A stretch of 64,000 nt of DNA, from positions 1,798,001-1,862,000 of the forward strand of contig NZ_CP067412.1 in assembly GCF_023375815.1 (NCBI RefSeq), read 5' to 3'. The notes beneath the pieces were generated by a model. The model did not search any database. It was not told the DNA's origin and worked only from the letters and a program-made list of their open reading frames with translations. Source of the DNA: Pseudomonas sp. HS6. Lineage in GTDB: Bacteria > Pseudomonadota > Gammaproteobacteria > Pseudomonadales > Pseudomonadaceae. Position numbers and translations under genes: made by a program. Position 1 is the first letter of the stretch, and every line of letters starts with the position of its first letter. Positions 53,020-63,540 of this stretch are shown in pieces.

Positions 53020-54264
53020 TCAGTCGACTTTGGACAGGCTCGTGAGCCATTCGCGGCCCTTGAGCATGCCGTTCCAGTAGAACCACGGCAGCAGCGTCGC
53101 CTTCAGCCACCATGCGGAACGGCGCGGCACGGTCGGGTCGAGGGGGAAGGTCGGCAGCAACTTACCGCCATAGCCGAATTCGGCGAGGATCACTTTGCCC
53201 TTCTCCACCGTCAGCGGGCAGGAACCGTAGCCGTCGTACTTCAATGGCAGCGCCAGTTCCTTGCGCAATGCCAGCAGGTTTTCCGCCACCACCACGACCT
53301 GCTTGCGCACTGCCGCTGCGGTTTTCGCATTGGAGGTGCCGCAGATGTCGCCCAGGGCGAACACTTCGGGATAACGCGGATGTTGCAGCGTCTGCGGGTT
53401 GACCTCGCACCAGCCGGCGACGTCAGCCAACGGACTCTGCGCGATGAAGTCCGGCGAAACCTGCGGCGGTACCACGTGTAGCAGATCGAAGGTTTTCGCC
53501 TGCCGGGTAACGTTGCCGTCCGCGTCCTTGACCTCGAACCAGGCGGTTTTCTCCGGGCCGTCGACCTTCACCAGATTGGAATTGAACGCCAGCCGTGCGT
53601 TGTATTTTTCGATGTATTTCATCAGCGGCGGCACGAAGGTCGCCACGCCGAACAACGCCGCGCCGGCAAGGTTGAATTCCACTTCGATGTTTTTCAGAAC
53701 AGCGCGCTTGAGCCAGTGATCGCAGGACAGGTACAGCGCCTTCTGCGGCGCGCCGGCACACTTGATCGGGATCGGTGGCTGGGTGAACAACGCCTTGCCG
53801 CCGCGCAGTTTCTGCACCTGATCCCAGGTGTATTGCGCGTGCTGATAGCTGTAGTTGGAGGTGACACCGTGCTGACCGAGGCTTTCCTGCAGGCCTTCGA
53901 TCTTCTCCCACGCCAGGCGCAGGCCGGGGCAGACGATCAGGTTCTGATAGGTGACGGTGCGTTGATCGTTGAGGGTGAGACGGCGCTGGTCAGGGTCAAT
54001 GCCGGTCACAGCCGCCTGAATCCAGGTGGCCTGACGCGGCATGACCTTGTTCATCGGTCGGGCGGTGTCTTTGGCGTCGTAGGCGCCACCGCCGACCAGG
54101 GTCCACGCCGGCTGGTAGTAATGCAGAGTGCTCGGCTCGATCACCGTGATTTTCAGGCCGGGATCGCGCTTGAGCAGGCTCGCGACAAAGCCGATACCGG
54201 CGGTGCCGCCGCCGATGACCACGATGTCCGCACTGATGGATGGGCCCCAGTGTTGATCGTTCAT
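53020..54264 (-). CDS. Sulfide:quinone oxidoreductase-like flavoprotein
   Basis: The 414-residue protein has an N-terminal FAD site (V-V-I-G-G-G-T-A-G near 15-23) and looks like a type II SQR. Family signs are Y-Y-Q-P-A-W-T-L-V-G-G-G near residue 49, C-P-G-L near 112 and P-I-K-C-A-G-A-P-Q-K near 167. These Cys match the redox-active pair of SQR. It oxidises sulfide to persulfide and reduces quinone at the inner membrane face. Its neighbours (persulfide dioxygenase, TSUP exporter, BigR-like sensor) fit. Confidence 0.88.
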   Translation of the reverse strand: MNDQHWGPSISADIVVIGGGTAGIGFVASLLKRDPGLKITVIEPSTLHYYQPAWTLVGGGAYDAKDTARPMNKVMPRQATWIQAAVTGIDPDQRRLTLNDQRTVTYQNLIVCPGLRLAWEKIEGLQESLGQHGVTSNYSYQHAQYTWDQVQKLRGGKALFTQPPIPIKCAGAPQKALYLSCDHWLKRAVLKNIEVEFNLAGAALFGVATFVPPLMKYIEKYNARLAFNSNLVKVDGPEKTAWFEVKDADGNVTRQAKTFDLLHVVPPQVSPDFIAQSPLADVAGWCEVNPQTLQHPRYPEVFALGDICGTSNAKTAAAVRKQVVVVAENLLALRKELALPLKYDGYGSCPLTVEKGKVILAEFGYGGKLLPTFPLDPTVPRRSAWWLKATLLPWFYWNGMLKGREWLTSLSKVD

Positions 54265-54302
54265 TGCTTGTTCCTTATTGCTGCACGCAAGGATAGCCGG
54301 GT

Positions 54303-54641
54303 CTATTGCGCCCAGCTTTTGAGCACGGCTCCGCAGTAGAGTCCGGACAGGGTTTTCATCACCTGGATGACTTCATGACTGGCGAGGCCGTAGAAAATGT
54401 ACTTGCCTTCACGACGGGTCGCGACCAGCCCTTCATCGCGCAGGATGCCCAATTGCTGGGACAGGGTCGGCTGGCGCACGCCGGTCATTTTCTCCAGCTC
54501 GCCGACGTTGCGTTCGCCCTGGGTCAACTGGCAGAGGATCAACAGCCGATCCTCGTTGGCCAACGCCTTTAGCAGCGAGCAGGCCTTGGAGGCCGAGGCC
54601 CTCAGCTGGGCGACTTCACATTCGGTCAGACTGGATTGCAT
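54303..54641 (-). CDS. ArsR-family persulfide sensor (BigR/SqrR-like)
   Basis: The 112-residue winged-HTH repressor has its recognition helix at about 60-75 (Q-P-T-L-S-Q-Q-L-G-I-L-R). Cys37 (L-I-L-C-Q-L) and Cys103 (L-Y-C-G) match the two-Cys pair that forms a polysulfide bridge in BigR/SqrR. There are extra Cys at 8 and 21. It probably represses both the sqr-tsup unit and the divergent dioxygenase until sulfide appears, via the palindrome at 54679-54694. Confidence 0.88.
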   Translation of the reverse strand: MQSSLTECEVAQLRASASKACSLLKALANEDRLLILCQLTQGERNVGELEKMTGVRQPTLSQQLGILRDEGLVATRREGKYIFYGLASHEVIQVMKTLSGLYCGAVLKSWAQ

Positions 54642-54678
54642 TTGCAGGATGCCTTCAACGTCACTTAAGCTGCGGACA

Positions 54679-54694
54679 TTATGTGTTTACATAA
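54679..54694. promoter_or_regulatory. Candidate BigR-type operator
   Basis: TTATGTGTTTACATAA contains inverted arms TTATGT/ACATAA around GTTT, midway in the 98-base gap between the divergent ArsR and dioxygenase genes. Position and symmetry fit an ArsR-family operator that controls both sides. Confidence 0.6.
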
Positions 54695-54739
54695 AGTGTT
54701 GCAACCTGACTTTTCACCTTCCTGCACAGGACCGCGTCC

Positions 54740-55603
54740 ATGCCCGCGCTGATTGAAGCTTTCCTCGACCCCGCCTCTTCGACCTACAGTTATGTGGTCT
54801 ACGAGGCCGATGGCGGGCAGTGCGCAATCGTCGATCCGGTGCTTGATTACGACGGCGCTGCCGGTCGCACCTGCACGGCTCAGGCCGACAAGATCATTGC
54901 CTTCGTACACGCCCACAATCTGCAAGTGCAATGGCTGCTGGAAACCCATGCCCACGCCGATCACCTGTCTGCCGCGCCCTATCTGCGCCGCGAACTGGGC
55001 GGAAAAATCGCCATTGGCGAATCAATCAGCAAAGTGCAGAACGTGTTCAAGGCGCTGTTCAACCTCGAGCCGGAATTTCGCGTCGACGGCTCGCAGTTCG
55101 ATCACCTGTTCGCGCCAAACGAGTCGTTCCGGATCGGCAACCTCAAGGCCACCGCCCTGCACGTCCCCGGCCACACCCCGGCGGACATGGCCTACCTGAT
55201 CGACGGCGAGCAGATCCTGGTCGGAGATACGCTGTTCATGCCCGACGTCGGCACCGCCCGTTGCGACTTCCCCGGTGGCAACGCGCATCAACTGTTCAAT
55301 TCGATCCACAAATTGCTGGCCTTCCCCGCCAGCGTGAAGCTCTACGTCTGCCACGACTACCCACCCGCAGGTCGCGCCTCACAGTGCCAGACCACCGTTG
55401 GCGAACAGCGTAAAAACAATATCCATGTGCATGACGGCGTCGACGAAGCCGCATTTGTCGAGATGCGTACCCGGCGTGATGCAGGACTTGGAATGCCGAC
55501 GCTGCTGCTGCCAGCGATTCAGGTGAATGTGCGGGCGGGGAATCTGCCACCGGCGGAAGCCAATGGTGTGACCTACCTGAAGATTCCGATTAACTCGCTA
55601 TGA
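54740..55603 (+). CDS. Metallo-beta-lactamase-fold persulfide dioxygenase
   Basis: The 287-residue enzyme has the T-H-A-H-A-D-H motif with His70, His72, Asp74 and His75, G-H-T-P-A-D near 146, G-D-T-L near 161 and C-H-D-Y near 210. It belongs to the Blh/ETHE1-type branch that oxidises glutathione persulfide to sulfite with one iron. There is no fused rhodanese domain. Divergent from the arsR-sqr-tsup unit, with a shared control region, so it is likely induced by sulfide. Confidence 0.9.
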   Translation: MPALIEAFLDPASSTYSYVVYEADGGQCAIVDPVLDYDGAAGRTCTAQADKIIAFVHAHNLQVQWLLETHAHADHLSAAPYLRRELGGKIAIGESISKVQNVFKALFNLEPEFRVDGSQFDHLFAPNESFRIGNLKATALHVPGHTPADMAYLIDGEQILVGDTLFMPDVGTARCDFPGGNAHQLFNSIHKLLAFPASVKLYVCHDYPPAGRASQCQTTVGEQRKNNIHVHDGVDEAAFVEMRTRRDAGLGMPTLLLPAIQVNVRAGNLPPAEANGVTYLKIPINSL

Positions 55604-55729
55604 GAAATAGCTTCGCAAGTCGTGATCACGGGAGCTTTTCCCACGTAACGCGTCGACGGTGGTGAACTGGCGTATTTCCAGCAAACGGGCAGACTTCATT
55701 GGGCAATCAATCAATGGAGTGTGCGCAAT

Positions 55730-56590
55730 ATGGATATTCGCCGTAACCACCGAGATATGTCGCCGCAACAGAAATCCGCTTTTGTCGAGGCGGTGCTGAG
55801 ACTCAAAAACAACGTCAACAGCGTGCTGCGCCCCGGGCAACAAAGCCGCTACGATGACTTTGTCCAGATACACAAGAATTCGATGGGGCGTGGCAATCCG
55901 CTCGTGCCCAACCCGCATCAGAGCCCCCTGTTTTATCCGTGGCACCGAGTACTGATCCGCCAGTTCGAACTGGCGCTGCAGGCCGCTGTCGACGACCCTC
56001 GCATCACACTGCCCTATTGGAACTGGCAACTCGGCGGAGCCGACAACCCGTTCACCTCGCACTTCATGGGCGGTAATGGTGACAACACCCAGAACCAGCT
56101 CGTAACAACCGGGCCCTTTTCCAACAACCAGTCGCAATTCATTGTTTCCGTATGGGACGAAGGAATCGGCGGGGCCGGCTTGCGTCGCAATCTCGGTGCC
56201 AATGGAGCCTTGCCGTCGCCTGAAGCGGTCATTTCTGCCCTCAACCGCGGCTCCAACTGGATGGAACCTGAAGGTTGGGGCAGCTTCTCAGAGAATCAGT
56301 TGCACAACCCGGTACATTCATGGGTAGGAGGCAACATGGGGGAATCCTCTTCACCGAACGATCCGATATTCTTCCTGCATCATTGCTATCTGGATTTGCT
56401 ATGGGAACGCTGGAGGCTCCAGCATCCAAACGTTGCATTTTTCTCAGCCGAGGGTCGATACGTGGGTGAATTGGCTGCCTCGACGCTGGTCTTTCACCCT
56501 GAGAACGAACCCGCTCCCTGGGCGCAGACCTTTGGGGTTGAACAGGCACTCTCCACAGAAGAACTGGGCTATCGATATGAGTACATTTAA
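55730..56590 (+). CDS. Tyrosinase-family copper oxidase
   Basis: The 286-residue protein has both copper sites of the tyrosinase family. CuA is His48, His63 and His72 (Y-D-D-F-V-Q-I-H, P-H-Q, P-W-H-R); CuB is His192, His196 (L-H-N-P-V-H) and His218 (F-F-L-H-H-C-Y-L-D). It is a short, stand-alone core without signal peptide or C-terminal lid domain, so it may need a caddie protein that is not next door. A GTG 9 bases upstream is also open, but TGGAG spacing favours ATG 55730. Likely makes o-quinones or melanin precursors from phenols. Confidence 0.88.
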   Translation: MDIRRNHRDMSPQQKSAFVEAVLRLKNNVNSVLRPGQQSRYDDFVQIHKNSMGRGNPLVPNPHQSPLFYPWHRVLIRQFELALQAAVDDPRITLPYWNWQLGGADNPFTSHFMGGNGDNTQNQLVTTGPFSNNQSQFIVSVWDEGIGGAGLRRNLGANGALPSPEAVISALNRGSNWMEPEGWGSFSENQLHNPVHSWVGGNMGESSSPNDPIFFLHHCYLDLLWERWRLQHPNVAFFSAEGRYVGELAASTLVFHPENEPAPWAQTFGVEQALSTEELGYRYEYI

Positions 56591-56605
56591 GCCAGCACGA
56601 AACAC

Positions 56606-57094
56606 TCAGTTCCCCAGCGTCAAACCGTTCGCCGGCAACGGCAACGCCGTTTTATAACGCACCTGCTTGAGCGCAAAGCTTGACCGAATGTTGGCCACCC
56701 CCGGCACCTTGGTCAGAAAATCCATCATGAAGCGCTCAAGCGACTGAATGGTCGGCACCAGCACCCGGATCAGATAGTCCGGGTCGCCGGCCATCAGGTA
56801 GCACTCCATGACTTCCGGGCGGTCGGAAATCGCTTCTTCGAAATGCTGCAAGGCCTCTTCTACCTGCTTCTCAAGGCTGACGTGAATGAACACGTTCACA
56901 TGCAGCCCCAGCAGATCGGCATCCAGCAGGGTCACTTGTTCGCGGATCAACCCCAGTTCTTCCATCGCCTTGACCCGGTTGAAGCAAGGCGTCGGCGAGA
57001 GATTGACCGAACGGGCCAGGTCGGCGTTGGTGATGCGTGCGTTCTCTTGAAGGCTGTTGAGAATGCCGATGTCGGTACGGTCCAGTTTGCGCAT
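56606..57094 (-). CDS. bkdR: Lrp-family activator BkdR
   Basis: The 162-residue Lrp/AsnC protein has its HTH at about 8-55 ([15 protein letters not shown], then [10 protein letters not shown]) and an RAM effector domain ([17 protein letters not shown] near 95-112). It lies divergent from the bkd operon, as in P. putida, where BkdR activates bkd in response to branched-chain amino acids. Confidence 0.93.
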   Translation of the reverse strand: MRKLDRTDIGILNSLQENARITNADLARSVNLSPTPCFNRVKAMEELGLIREQVTLLDADLLGLHVNVFIHVSLEKQVEEALQHFEEAISDRPEVMECYLMAGDPDYLIRVLVPTIQSLERFMMDFLTKVPGVANIRSSFALKQVRYKTALPLPANGLTLGN

Positions 57095-58515
<1,421 letters not shown>

Positions 58516-58516
58516 C

Positions 58517-59575
58517 ATGAACGATCACAACAACAATATTCAGTTGGAAACCGCCATGACCACGACCACCATGACCATGATCCAGGCCCTGCGCTCGGCC
58601 ATGGATGTGATGCTTGAGCGTGACGACAACGTCGTGGTGTTCGGCCAGGACGTCGGCTACTTCGGCGGCGTGTTCCGTTGCACCGAAGGCCTGCAGACCA
58701 AGTACGGCACCTCGCGGGTGTTCGACGCGCCGATCTCCGAGAGCGGCATCGTCGGTGTCGCCGTGGGCATGGGCGCTTATGGCTTGCGTCCGGTTGCTGA
58801 AATCCAGTTCGCCGACTACGTGTATCCAGCCTCTGACCAGATCATTTCCGAAGCCGCCCGCCTGCGTTATCGCTCGGCCGGTGAGTTCACCGCCCCGATG
58901 ACCCTGCGCATGCCTTGCGGCGGTGGCATCTACGGCGGTCAGACCCACAGCCAGAGCATCGAGGCGATGTTCACTCAGGTCTGCGGCCTGCGCACCGTCA
59001 TGCCTTCCAACCCGTATGACGCCAAAGGCCTGCTGATCGCCTCCATCGAAAACGATGACCCGGTGATCTTCCTCGAGCCAAAACGCCTGTACAACGGCCC
59101 GTTCGACGGCCACCACGATCGCCCGGTAACCCCGTGGTCGAAACACCCGGCCGCGCAAGTACCGGACGGTTACTACACCGTGCCGCTGGACGTTGCCGCC
59201 ATCACTCGTCCGGGCAAGGACGTAACCGTGCTGACCTATGGCACCACCGTTTACGTGTCGCAAGTTGCTGCTGAAGAAAGCGGCGTTGACGCTGAAGTCA
59301 TCGACCTGCGCAGCCTGTGGCCGCTGGACCTGGAAACCATCGTCAAATCCGTGAAGAAAACCGGCCGCTGCGTCGTGGTTCACGAAGCCACCCGCACCTG
59401 CGGTTTCGGCGCCGAACTGGTGTCGCTGGTACAAGAGCATTGCTTCCACCACCTGGAAGCGCCGATCGAACGCGTCACTGGTTGGGACACCCCTTACCCG
59501 CACGCGCAAGAGTGGGCGTATTTCCCTGGGCCGTCCCGAGTGGGCGCGGCGCTGAAACGGGTCATGGAGGTCTGA
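58517..59575 (+). CDS. bkdA2: Branched-chain keto acid dehydrogenase E1 beta
   Basis: The 352-residue E1 beta subunit has the family motifs F-G-Q-D-V-G-Y-F-G-G-V-F near residue 42, D-A-P-I-S-E-S-G-I-V-G near 70, and P-S-N-P-Y-D-A-K-G near 163. It completes the ThDP site with BkdA1. A second in-frame Met lies at residue 14, but the longer N-terminus M-N-D-H-N-N matches Pseudomonas homologues. Its stop is followed directly by bkdB. Confidence 0.95.
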   Translation: MNDHNNNIQLETAMTTTTMTMIQALRSAMDVMLERDDNVVVFGQDVGYFGGVFRCTEGLQTKYGTSRVFDAPISESGIVGVAVGMGAYGLRPVAEIQFADYVYPASDQIISEAARLRYRSAGEFTAPMTLRMPCGGGIYGGQTHSQSIEAMFTQVCGLRTVMPSNPYDAKGLLIASIENDDPVIFLEPKRLYNGPFDGHHDRPVTPWSKHPAAQVPDGYYTVPLDVAAITRPGKDVTVLTYGTTVYVSQVAAEESGVDAEVIDLRSLWPLDLETIVKSVKKTGRCVVVHEATRTCGFGAELVSLVQEHCFHHLEAPIERVTGWDTPYPHAQEWAYFPGPSRVGAALKRVMEV

Positions 59576-60853
59576 ATGGGCACGCACGTTATCAAGATGC
59601 CGGACATCGGCGAAGGCATCGCAGAAGTAGAACTGTCGCAGTGGCACGTCAAGGTTGGCGATCTGGTCGTTGAAGACCAGGTGCTGGCGGATGTGATGAC
59701 CGACAAGGCGATGGTGGATATTCCTTCGCCGGTCCACGGCAAAGTGATTGCACTGGGCGGTCAGCCGGGTGAAGTGATGGCGGTCGGCAGTATTCTGATC
59801 AGCATCGAAGTGGAAGGCGCGGGCAATCTGAAGGAGTCCGATAAACCGGCTCCTGCTCCTGCGAAAGAACCTGTTGCACCCAAAGTCGAAGCCGTCGCTG
59901 AAAGCAAACCTGCTGTTGCCGCGCCGCGTCCGGCGGCTGCCGTTTGCCAAGGCCCGATGGTTGCCCGCGAAGCCGATGAGCGTCCGCTGGCCTCGCCGGC
60001 CGTGCGCAAACATGCGCTGGATCTGGGCATTCAACTGCGTCTGGTGCGCGGTTCCGGCCCGGCCGGTCGTGTGTTGCACGAAGACCTCGACGCCTATCTG
60101 GCACAAGGTCAGTCGAACGCTTCGGCACCGGCATCTGCCGCCTACGCCCAACGTAATGATGAAGAACAGATTCAAGTGATCGGCATGCGCCGCAAGATTG
60201 CCCAGCGCATGCAGGACGCCACTCAGCGTGCCGCGCACTTCAGTTATGTCGAAGAAATCGACGTCACCGCGATTGAAGAACTGCGTGCACACCTGAACGA
60301 AAAACACGGCGCCAGCCGTGGCAAGCTGACCTTGCTGCCGTTCCTGGTACGTGCACTGGTCGTCGCCCTGCGCGACTTCCCGCAGATGAACGCCCGTTAC
60401 GACGACGAAGCCCAGGTCATCACCCGTCTCGGCGCTGTGCATGTCGGCGTCGCCACTCAAAGTGATGTCGGCCTGATGGTGCCGGTGGTGCGTCACGCCG
60501 AGGCACGTAGCCTGTGGGACAGCGCCGCAGAAATCTCCCGCCTGGCCAACGCCGCCCGCAATGGCAAGGCCAGCCGCGATGAACTGTCCGGCTCGACCAT
60601 CACCCTGACCAGCCTCGGCGCCCTCGGCGGCATCGTCAGTACCCCCGTGCTGAATCTGCCGGAAGTGGCGATCGTCGGTGTGAACAAAATCGTCGAACGC
60701 CCGATGGTCGTCAAAGGCCAGGTGGTGATCCGCAAGATGATGAACCTCTCCAGCTCCTTCGATCACCGCGTGGTCGACGGCATGGACGCGGCGCTCTTCA
60801 TCCAGGCCATTCGTGGCCTGCTCGAACAACCCGCGACCCTGTTTGTGGAGTGA
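59576..60853 (+). CDS. bkdB: Branched-chain keto acid dehydrogenase E2
   Basis: The 425-residue acyltransferase has one lipoyl domain (1-80, lipoylated Lys44 in M-T-D-K-A) and an Ala/Pro-rich linker (about 85-130). A subunit-binding domain at about 138-178 ([13 protein letters not shown]) and the catalytic domain ending in S-F-D-H-R-V-V-D-G follow. It transfers the acyl group to CoA. Starts directly after the bkdA2 stop. Confidence 0.96.
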   Translation: MGTHVIKMPDIGEGIAEVELSQWHVKVGDLVVEDQVLADVMTDKAMVDIPSPVHGKVIALGGQPGEVMAVGSILISIEVEGAGNLKESDKPAPAPAKEPVAPKVEAVAESKPAVAAPRPAAAVCQGPMVAREADERPLASPAVRKHALDLGIQLRLVRGSGPAGRVLHEDLDAYLAQGQSNASAPASAAYAQRNDEEQIQVIGMRRKIAQRMQDATQRAAHFSYVEEIDVTAIEELRAHLNEKHGASRGKLTLLPFLVRALVVALRDFPQMNARYDDEAQVITRLGAVHVGVATQSDVGLMVPVVRHAEARSLWDSAAEISRLANAARNGKASRDELSGSTITLTSLGALGGIVSTPVLNLPEVAIVGVNKIVERPMVVKGQVVIRKMMNLSSSFDHRVVDGMDAALFIQAIRGLLEQPATLFVE

Positions 60854-60857
60854 TGGC

Positions 60858-62231
60858 ATGCAAACTCTGAACACCACGCTACTGATCATCGGCGGCGGCC
60901 CTGGCGGTTACGTCACAGCCATTCGCGCCGGGCAACTGGGCATTTCAACCATTCTGGTCGAGGGCGAATCGCTGGGCGGCACCTGCCTGAACATCGGCTG
61001 CATTCCATCGAAAGCGCTGATTCATGTGGCCGAACAGTTTCATCAGACTCAACATCACAATCAGCATTCGGCACTGGGCATCAGCGTCTCCGCGCCGACC
61101 CTCGACATCACTAAAAGCGTCGAGTGGAAGGACGGCATCGTCGATCGCCTGACCACCGGCGTCGCCGCGCTGCTGAAGAAGCACAAGGTTCAGGTCATCA
61201 ACGGCTGGGCCAAGGTCATCGACGGCAAGACCGTGGACGTCGGCGACACCCGCATCCAGTGCGAACACCTGGTGCTGGCCACCGGCTCGAAAAGCGTCAA
61301 CCTGCCGATCCTGCCGATTGGCGGGCCGATCATTTCATCGACCGAAGCGTTGGCGCCGAAATCGGTTCCGAAACGCCTGATCGTGGTCGGCGGTGGTTAC
61401 ATCGGTCTGGAGTTGGGCATTGCCTACCGCAAGCTCGGTGCCGAGGTCAGCGTGGTCGAGGCGCAGGATCGCATTCTGCCGGCCTACGACGCCGAACTGA
61501 CCCAACCGGTGCACGACGCGCTGAAGCAACTGGGCGTGAAGTTGTACCTGAAACACAGCGTGCTGGGCTTCGACGGGACGTTGCAGGTGCGCGATCCGAA
61601 CGGCGACACCCTCAACCTGGAAACCGATCAGGTATTGGTGGCCGTCGGTCGCAAACCCAATACCCAGGGCTGGAACCTCGAAGCGCTGAATCTGGACATG
61701 AACGGTTCGGCGATCAAGATCGACAGCCGCTGCCAGACCAGCATGCGCAACGTCTACGCTATCGGCGACCTGAGCGGCGAACCGATGCTTGCTCACCGCG
61801 CGATGGCCCAGGGCGAGATGGTTGCCGAGCTGATCAGCGGCAAGACCCGAGAATTCAACCCGACCGCCATCGCCGCCGTGTGCTTCACCGACCCGGAACT
61901 GGTGGTCGTCGGCAAGACGCCGGATGAAGCCAAGGCAGCCGGACTGGACTGCATCGTGTCGAACTTCCCGTTCGCGGCCAATGGTCGAGCGATGACCCTG
62001 GAATCGAAAACCGGTTTCGTGCGGGTGATCGCCCGTCGGGACAATCATGTGATTGTCGGTTGGCAGGCGGTGGGGGTGGGCGTGTCGGAGTTGTCGACGG
62101 CATTCGCGCAAAGCCTGGAAATGGGCGCGCGGCTGGAAGACATCGGCGGCACCATCCACGCGCACCCGACCCTGGGTGAAGCGGTGCAGGAAGCGGCCTT
62201 GCGTGCTCTCGGGCATGCGTTGCACCTGTAA
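60858..62231 (+). CDS. lpdV: Dihydrolipoyl dehydrogenase, LPD-Val (E3)
   Basis: The 457-residue flavoprotein reoxidises lipoate in the complex. Visible are the FAD site I-I-G-G-G-P-G-G near residue 10, the redox disulfide Cys43-x4-Cys48 (G-T-C-L-N-I-G-C), the NAD site V-G-G-G-Y-I-G near 178 and the C-terminal H-A-H-P-T-L-G-E-A with the catalytic His-Glu. ATG 60858 lies 4 bases after the bkdB stop and gives the right N-terminus. Last gene of the bkd operon. Confidence 0.95.
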   Translation: MQTLNTTLLIIGGGPGGYVTAIRAGQLGISTILVEGESLGGTCLNIGCIPSKALIHVAEQFHQTQHHNQHSALGISVSAPTLDITKSVEWKDGIVDRLTTGVAALLKKHKVQVINGWAKVIDGKTVDVGDTRIQCEHLVLATGSKSVNLPILPIGGPIISSTEALAPKSVPKRLIVVGGGYIGLELGIAYRKLGAEVSVVEAQDRILPAYDAELTQPVHDALKQLGVKLYLKHSVLGFDGTLQVRDPNGDTLNLETDQVLVAVGRKPNTQGWNLEALNLDMNGSAIKIDSRCQTSMRNVYAIGDLSGEPMLAHRAMAQGEMVAELISGKTREFNPTAIAAVCFTDPELVVVGKTPDEAKAAGLDCIVSNFPFAANGRAMTLESKTGFVRVIARRDNHVIVGWQAVGVGVSELSTAFAQSLEMGARLEDIGGTIHAHPTLGEAVQEAALRALGHALHL

Positions 62232-62243
62232 AAATCGGTCGCA

Positions 62244-62351
62244 GATCGTTCCCACGCTCTGCGTGGGAATACCTCTACGGACGCTCCGCGTTCGGCTGTC
62301 GGGACGCAGAGCGTCCCGGACTGCATTTCCACGCAGAGCGTGGGAACGATC
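62244..62351. repeat. Inverted intergenic repeat after lpdV
   Basis: GATCGTTCCCACGCTCTGCG (62244 on) and CGCAGAGCGTGGGAACGATC (to 62351) are inverted arms; the centre holds GGGACGCAGAGCGTCCC, itself a hairpin. This type of GTTCCCACGCTCTGCGTGG element recurs in Pseudomonas genomes. It may serve as the bkd transcript end. Confidence 0.88.
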
Positions 62352-62467
62352 AAAGGCAGAGATTTCGGGCTGCGAAACCGCTCAAGAATGAAGTATTGTT
62401 GTGCCCATCCAAAAAAACGTCAGAAGCCTTGAACCGTTTCGACGGTTGTTAAGTGATAGAGGGTGTC

Positions 62468-63487
62468 ATGGGTAACGAAAGCATCAATTGGGACAAGCTG
62501 GGTTTTGATTACATCAAGACCGATAAACGCTATCTGTCGTACTTTCGCAACGGCGAGTGGGACAAAGGCACCCTGACCGAAGATAACGTGCTGCACATCA
62601 GCGAAGGCTCTACTGCCCTTCACTATGGCCAGCAGTGCTTCGAAGGCATGAAGGCCTATCGTTGCAAGGACGGTTCGATCAACCTGTTCCGTCCGGACCA
62701 GAACGCCCTTCGCATGCAACGCAGTTGCGCGCGTCTGCTGATGCCGCAAGTCGACACCGAACAATTCATCGAAGCCTGTAAAGCAGTAGTTCGTGCCAAC
62801 GAACGCTTCATCCCGCCTTACGGCACCGGTGGCTCGCTGTACCTGCGTCCGTTCGTGATCGGCGTGGGTGACAACATCGGCGTGCGTTCCGCACCCGAGT
62901 TCATTTTCTCGATCTTCTGCATTCCGGTCGGCGCCTACTTCAAGGGCGGCCTGACCCCGCACAACTTCCAGATCTCCAGCTACGACCGCGCCGCCCCACA
63001 AGGCACCGGCGCTGCCAAGGTCGGTGGCAACTACGCCGCGAGTCTGATGCCTGGCTCGAAAGCGAAGAAAGCCAACTTCGCCGACGCGATCTACCTGGAC
63101 CCGATAACCCACACCAAGATCGAGGAAGTCGGTTCGGCCAACTTCTTCGGGATCACTCACGACAACAAGTTCGTGACCCCGAACTCGCCGTCGGTACTGC
63201 CGGGCATCACCCGTCTGTCGCTGATCGAACTGGCCAAGTCCCGCCTGGGCCTGGAAGTGGTCGAAGGCGACGTGCTGATCGACAAACTGTCAGACTTCAA
63301 GGAAGCCGGCGCCTGCGGCACCGCTGCGGTGATCACACCGATCGGCGGCATCAGCTACAACGACCACCTGCACGTGTTCCACAGTGAAACCGAAGTCGGC
63401 CCTGTCACCCAGAAGCTCTACAAAGAGCTGACTGGCGTGCAGACCGGCGACGTCGAAGCGCCAGCAGGCTGGATCGTCAAGGTTTGA
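62468..63487 (+). CDS. ilvE: Branched-chain amino acid aminotransferase
   Basis: The 339-residue class IV PLP enzyme belongs to the longer branched-chain aminotransferase type (with eukaryotic-like BCATs). Family signs are L-H-Y-G-Q-Q-C-F-E-G-M-K-A near residue 52, L-Y-L-R-P-F near 122, the PLP-Lys region A-A-K-V-G-G-N-Y-A near 183, E-E-V-G-S-A-N-F-F near 215 and A-C-G-T-A-A near 280. ATG 62468 with a GAGGGTG site was preferred to a start 15 bases upstream. It makes the 2-keto acids used by the bkd complex, or Val/Leu/Ile in the reverse direction. Confidence 0.92.
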   Translation: MGNESINWDKLGFDYIKTDKRYLSYFRNGEWDKGTLTEDNVLHISEGSTALHYGQQCFEGMKAYRCKDGSINLFRPDQNALRMQRSCARLLMPQVDTEQFIEACKAVVRANERFIPPYGTGGSLYLRPFVIGVGDNIGVRSAPEFIFSIFCIPVGAYFKGGLTPHNFQISSYDRAAPQGTGAAKVGGNYAASLMPGSKAKKANFADAIYLDPITHTKIEEVGSANFFGITHDNKFVTPNSPSVLPGITRLSLIELAKSRLGLEVVEGDVLIDKLSDFKEAGACGTAAVITPIGGISYNDHLHVFHSETEVGPVTQKLYKELTGVQTGDVEAPAGWIVKV

Positions 63488-63505
63488 TCTGACGGCCAGA
63501 TGCAC

Positions 63506-63540
63506 AAAAGCCCCCATCGAGTGATCGATGGGGGCTTTTT
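63506..63540. terminator. Intrinsic terminator after ilvE
   Basis: AAAAGCCCCCATCGA and TCGATGGGGGCTTTTT form a perfect stem around GTGA. The A- and T-runs allow termination from both sides, fitting the convergent LysR gene. Confidence 0.93.
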
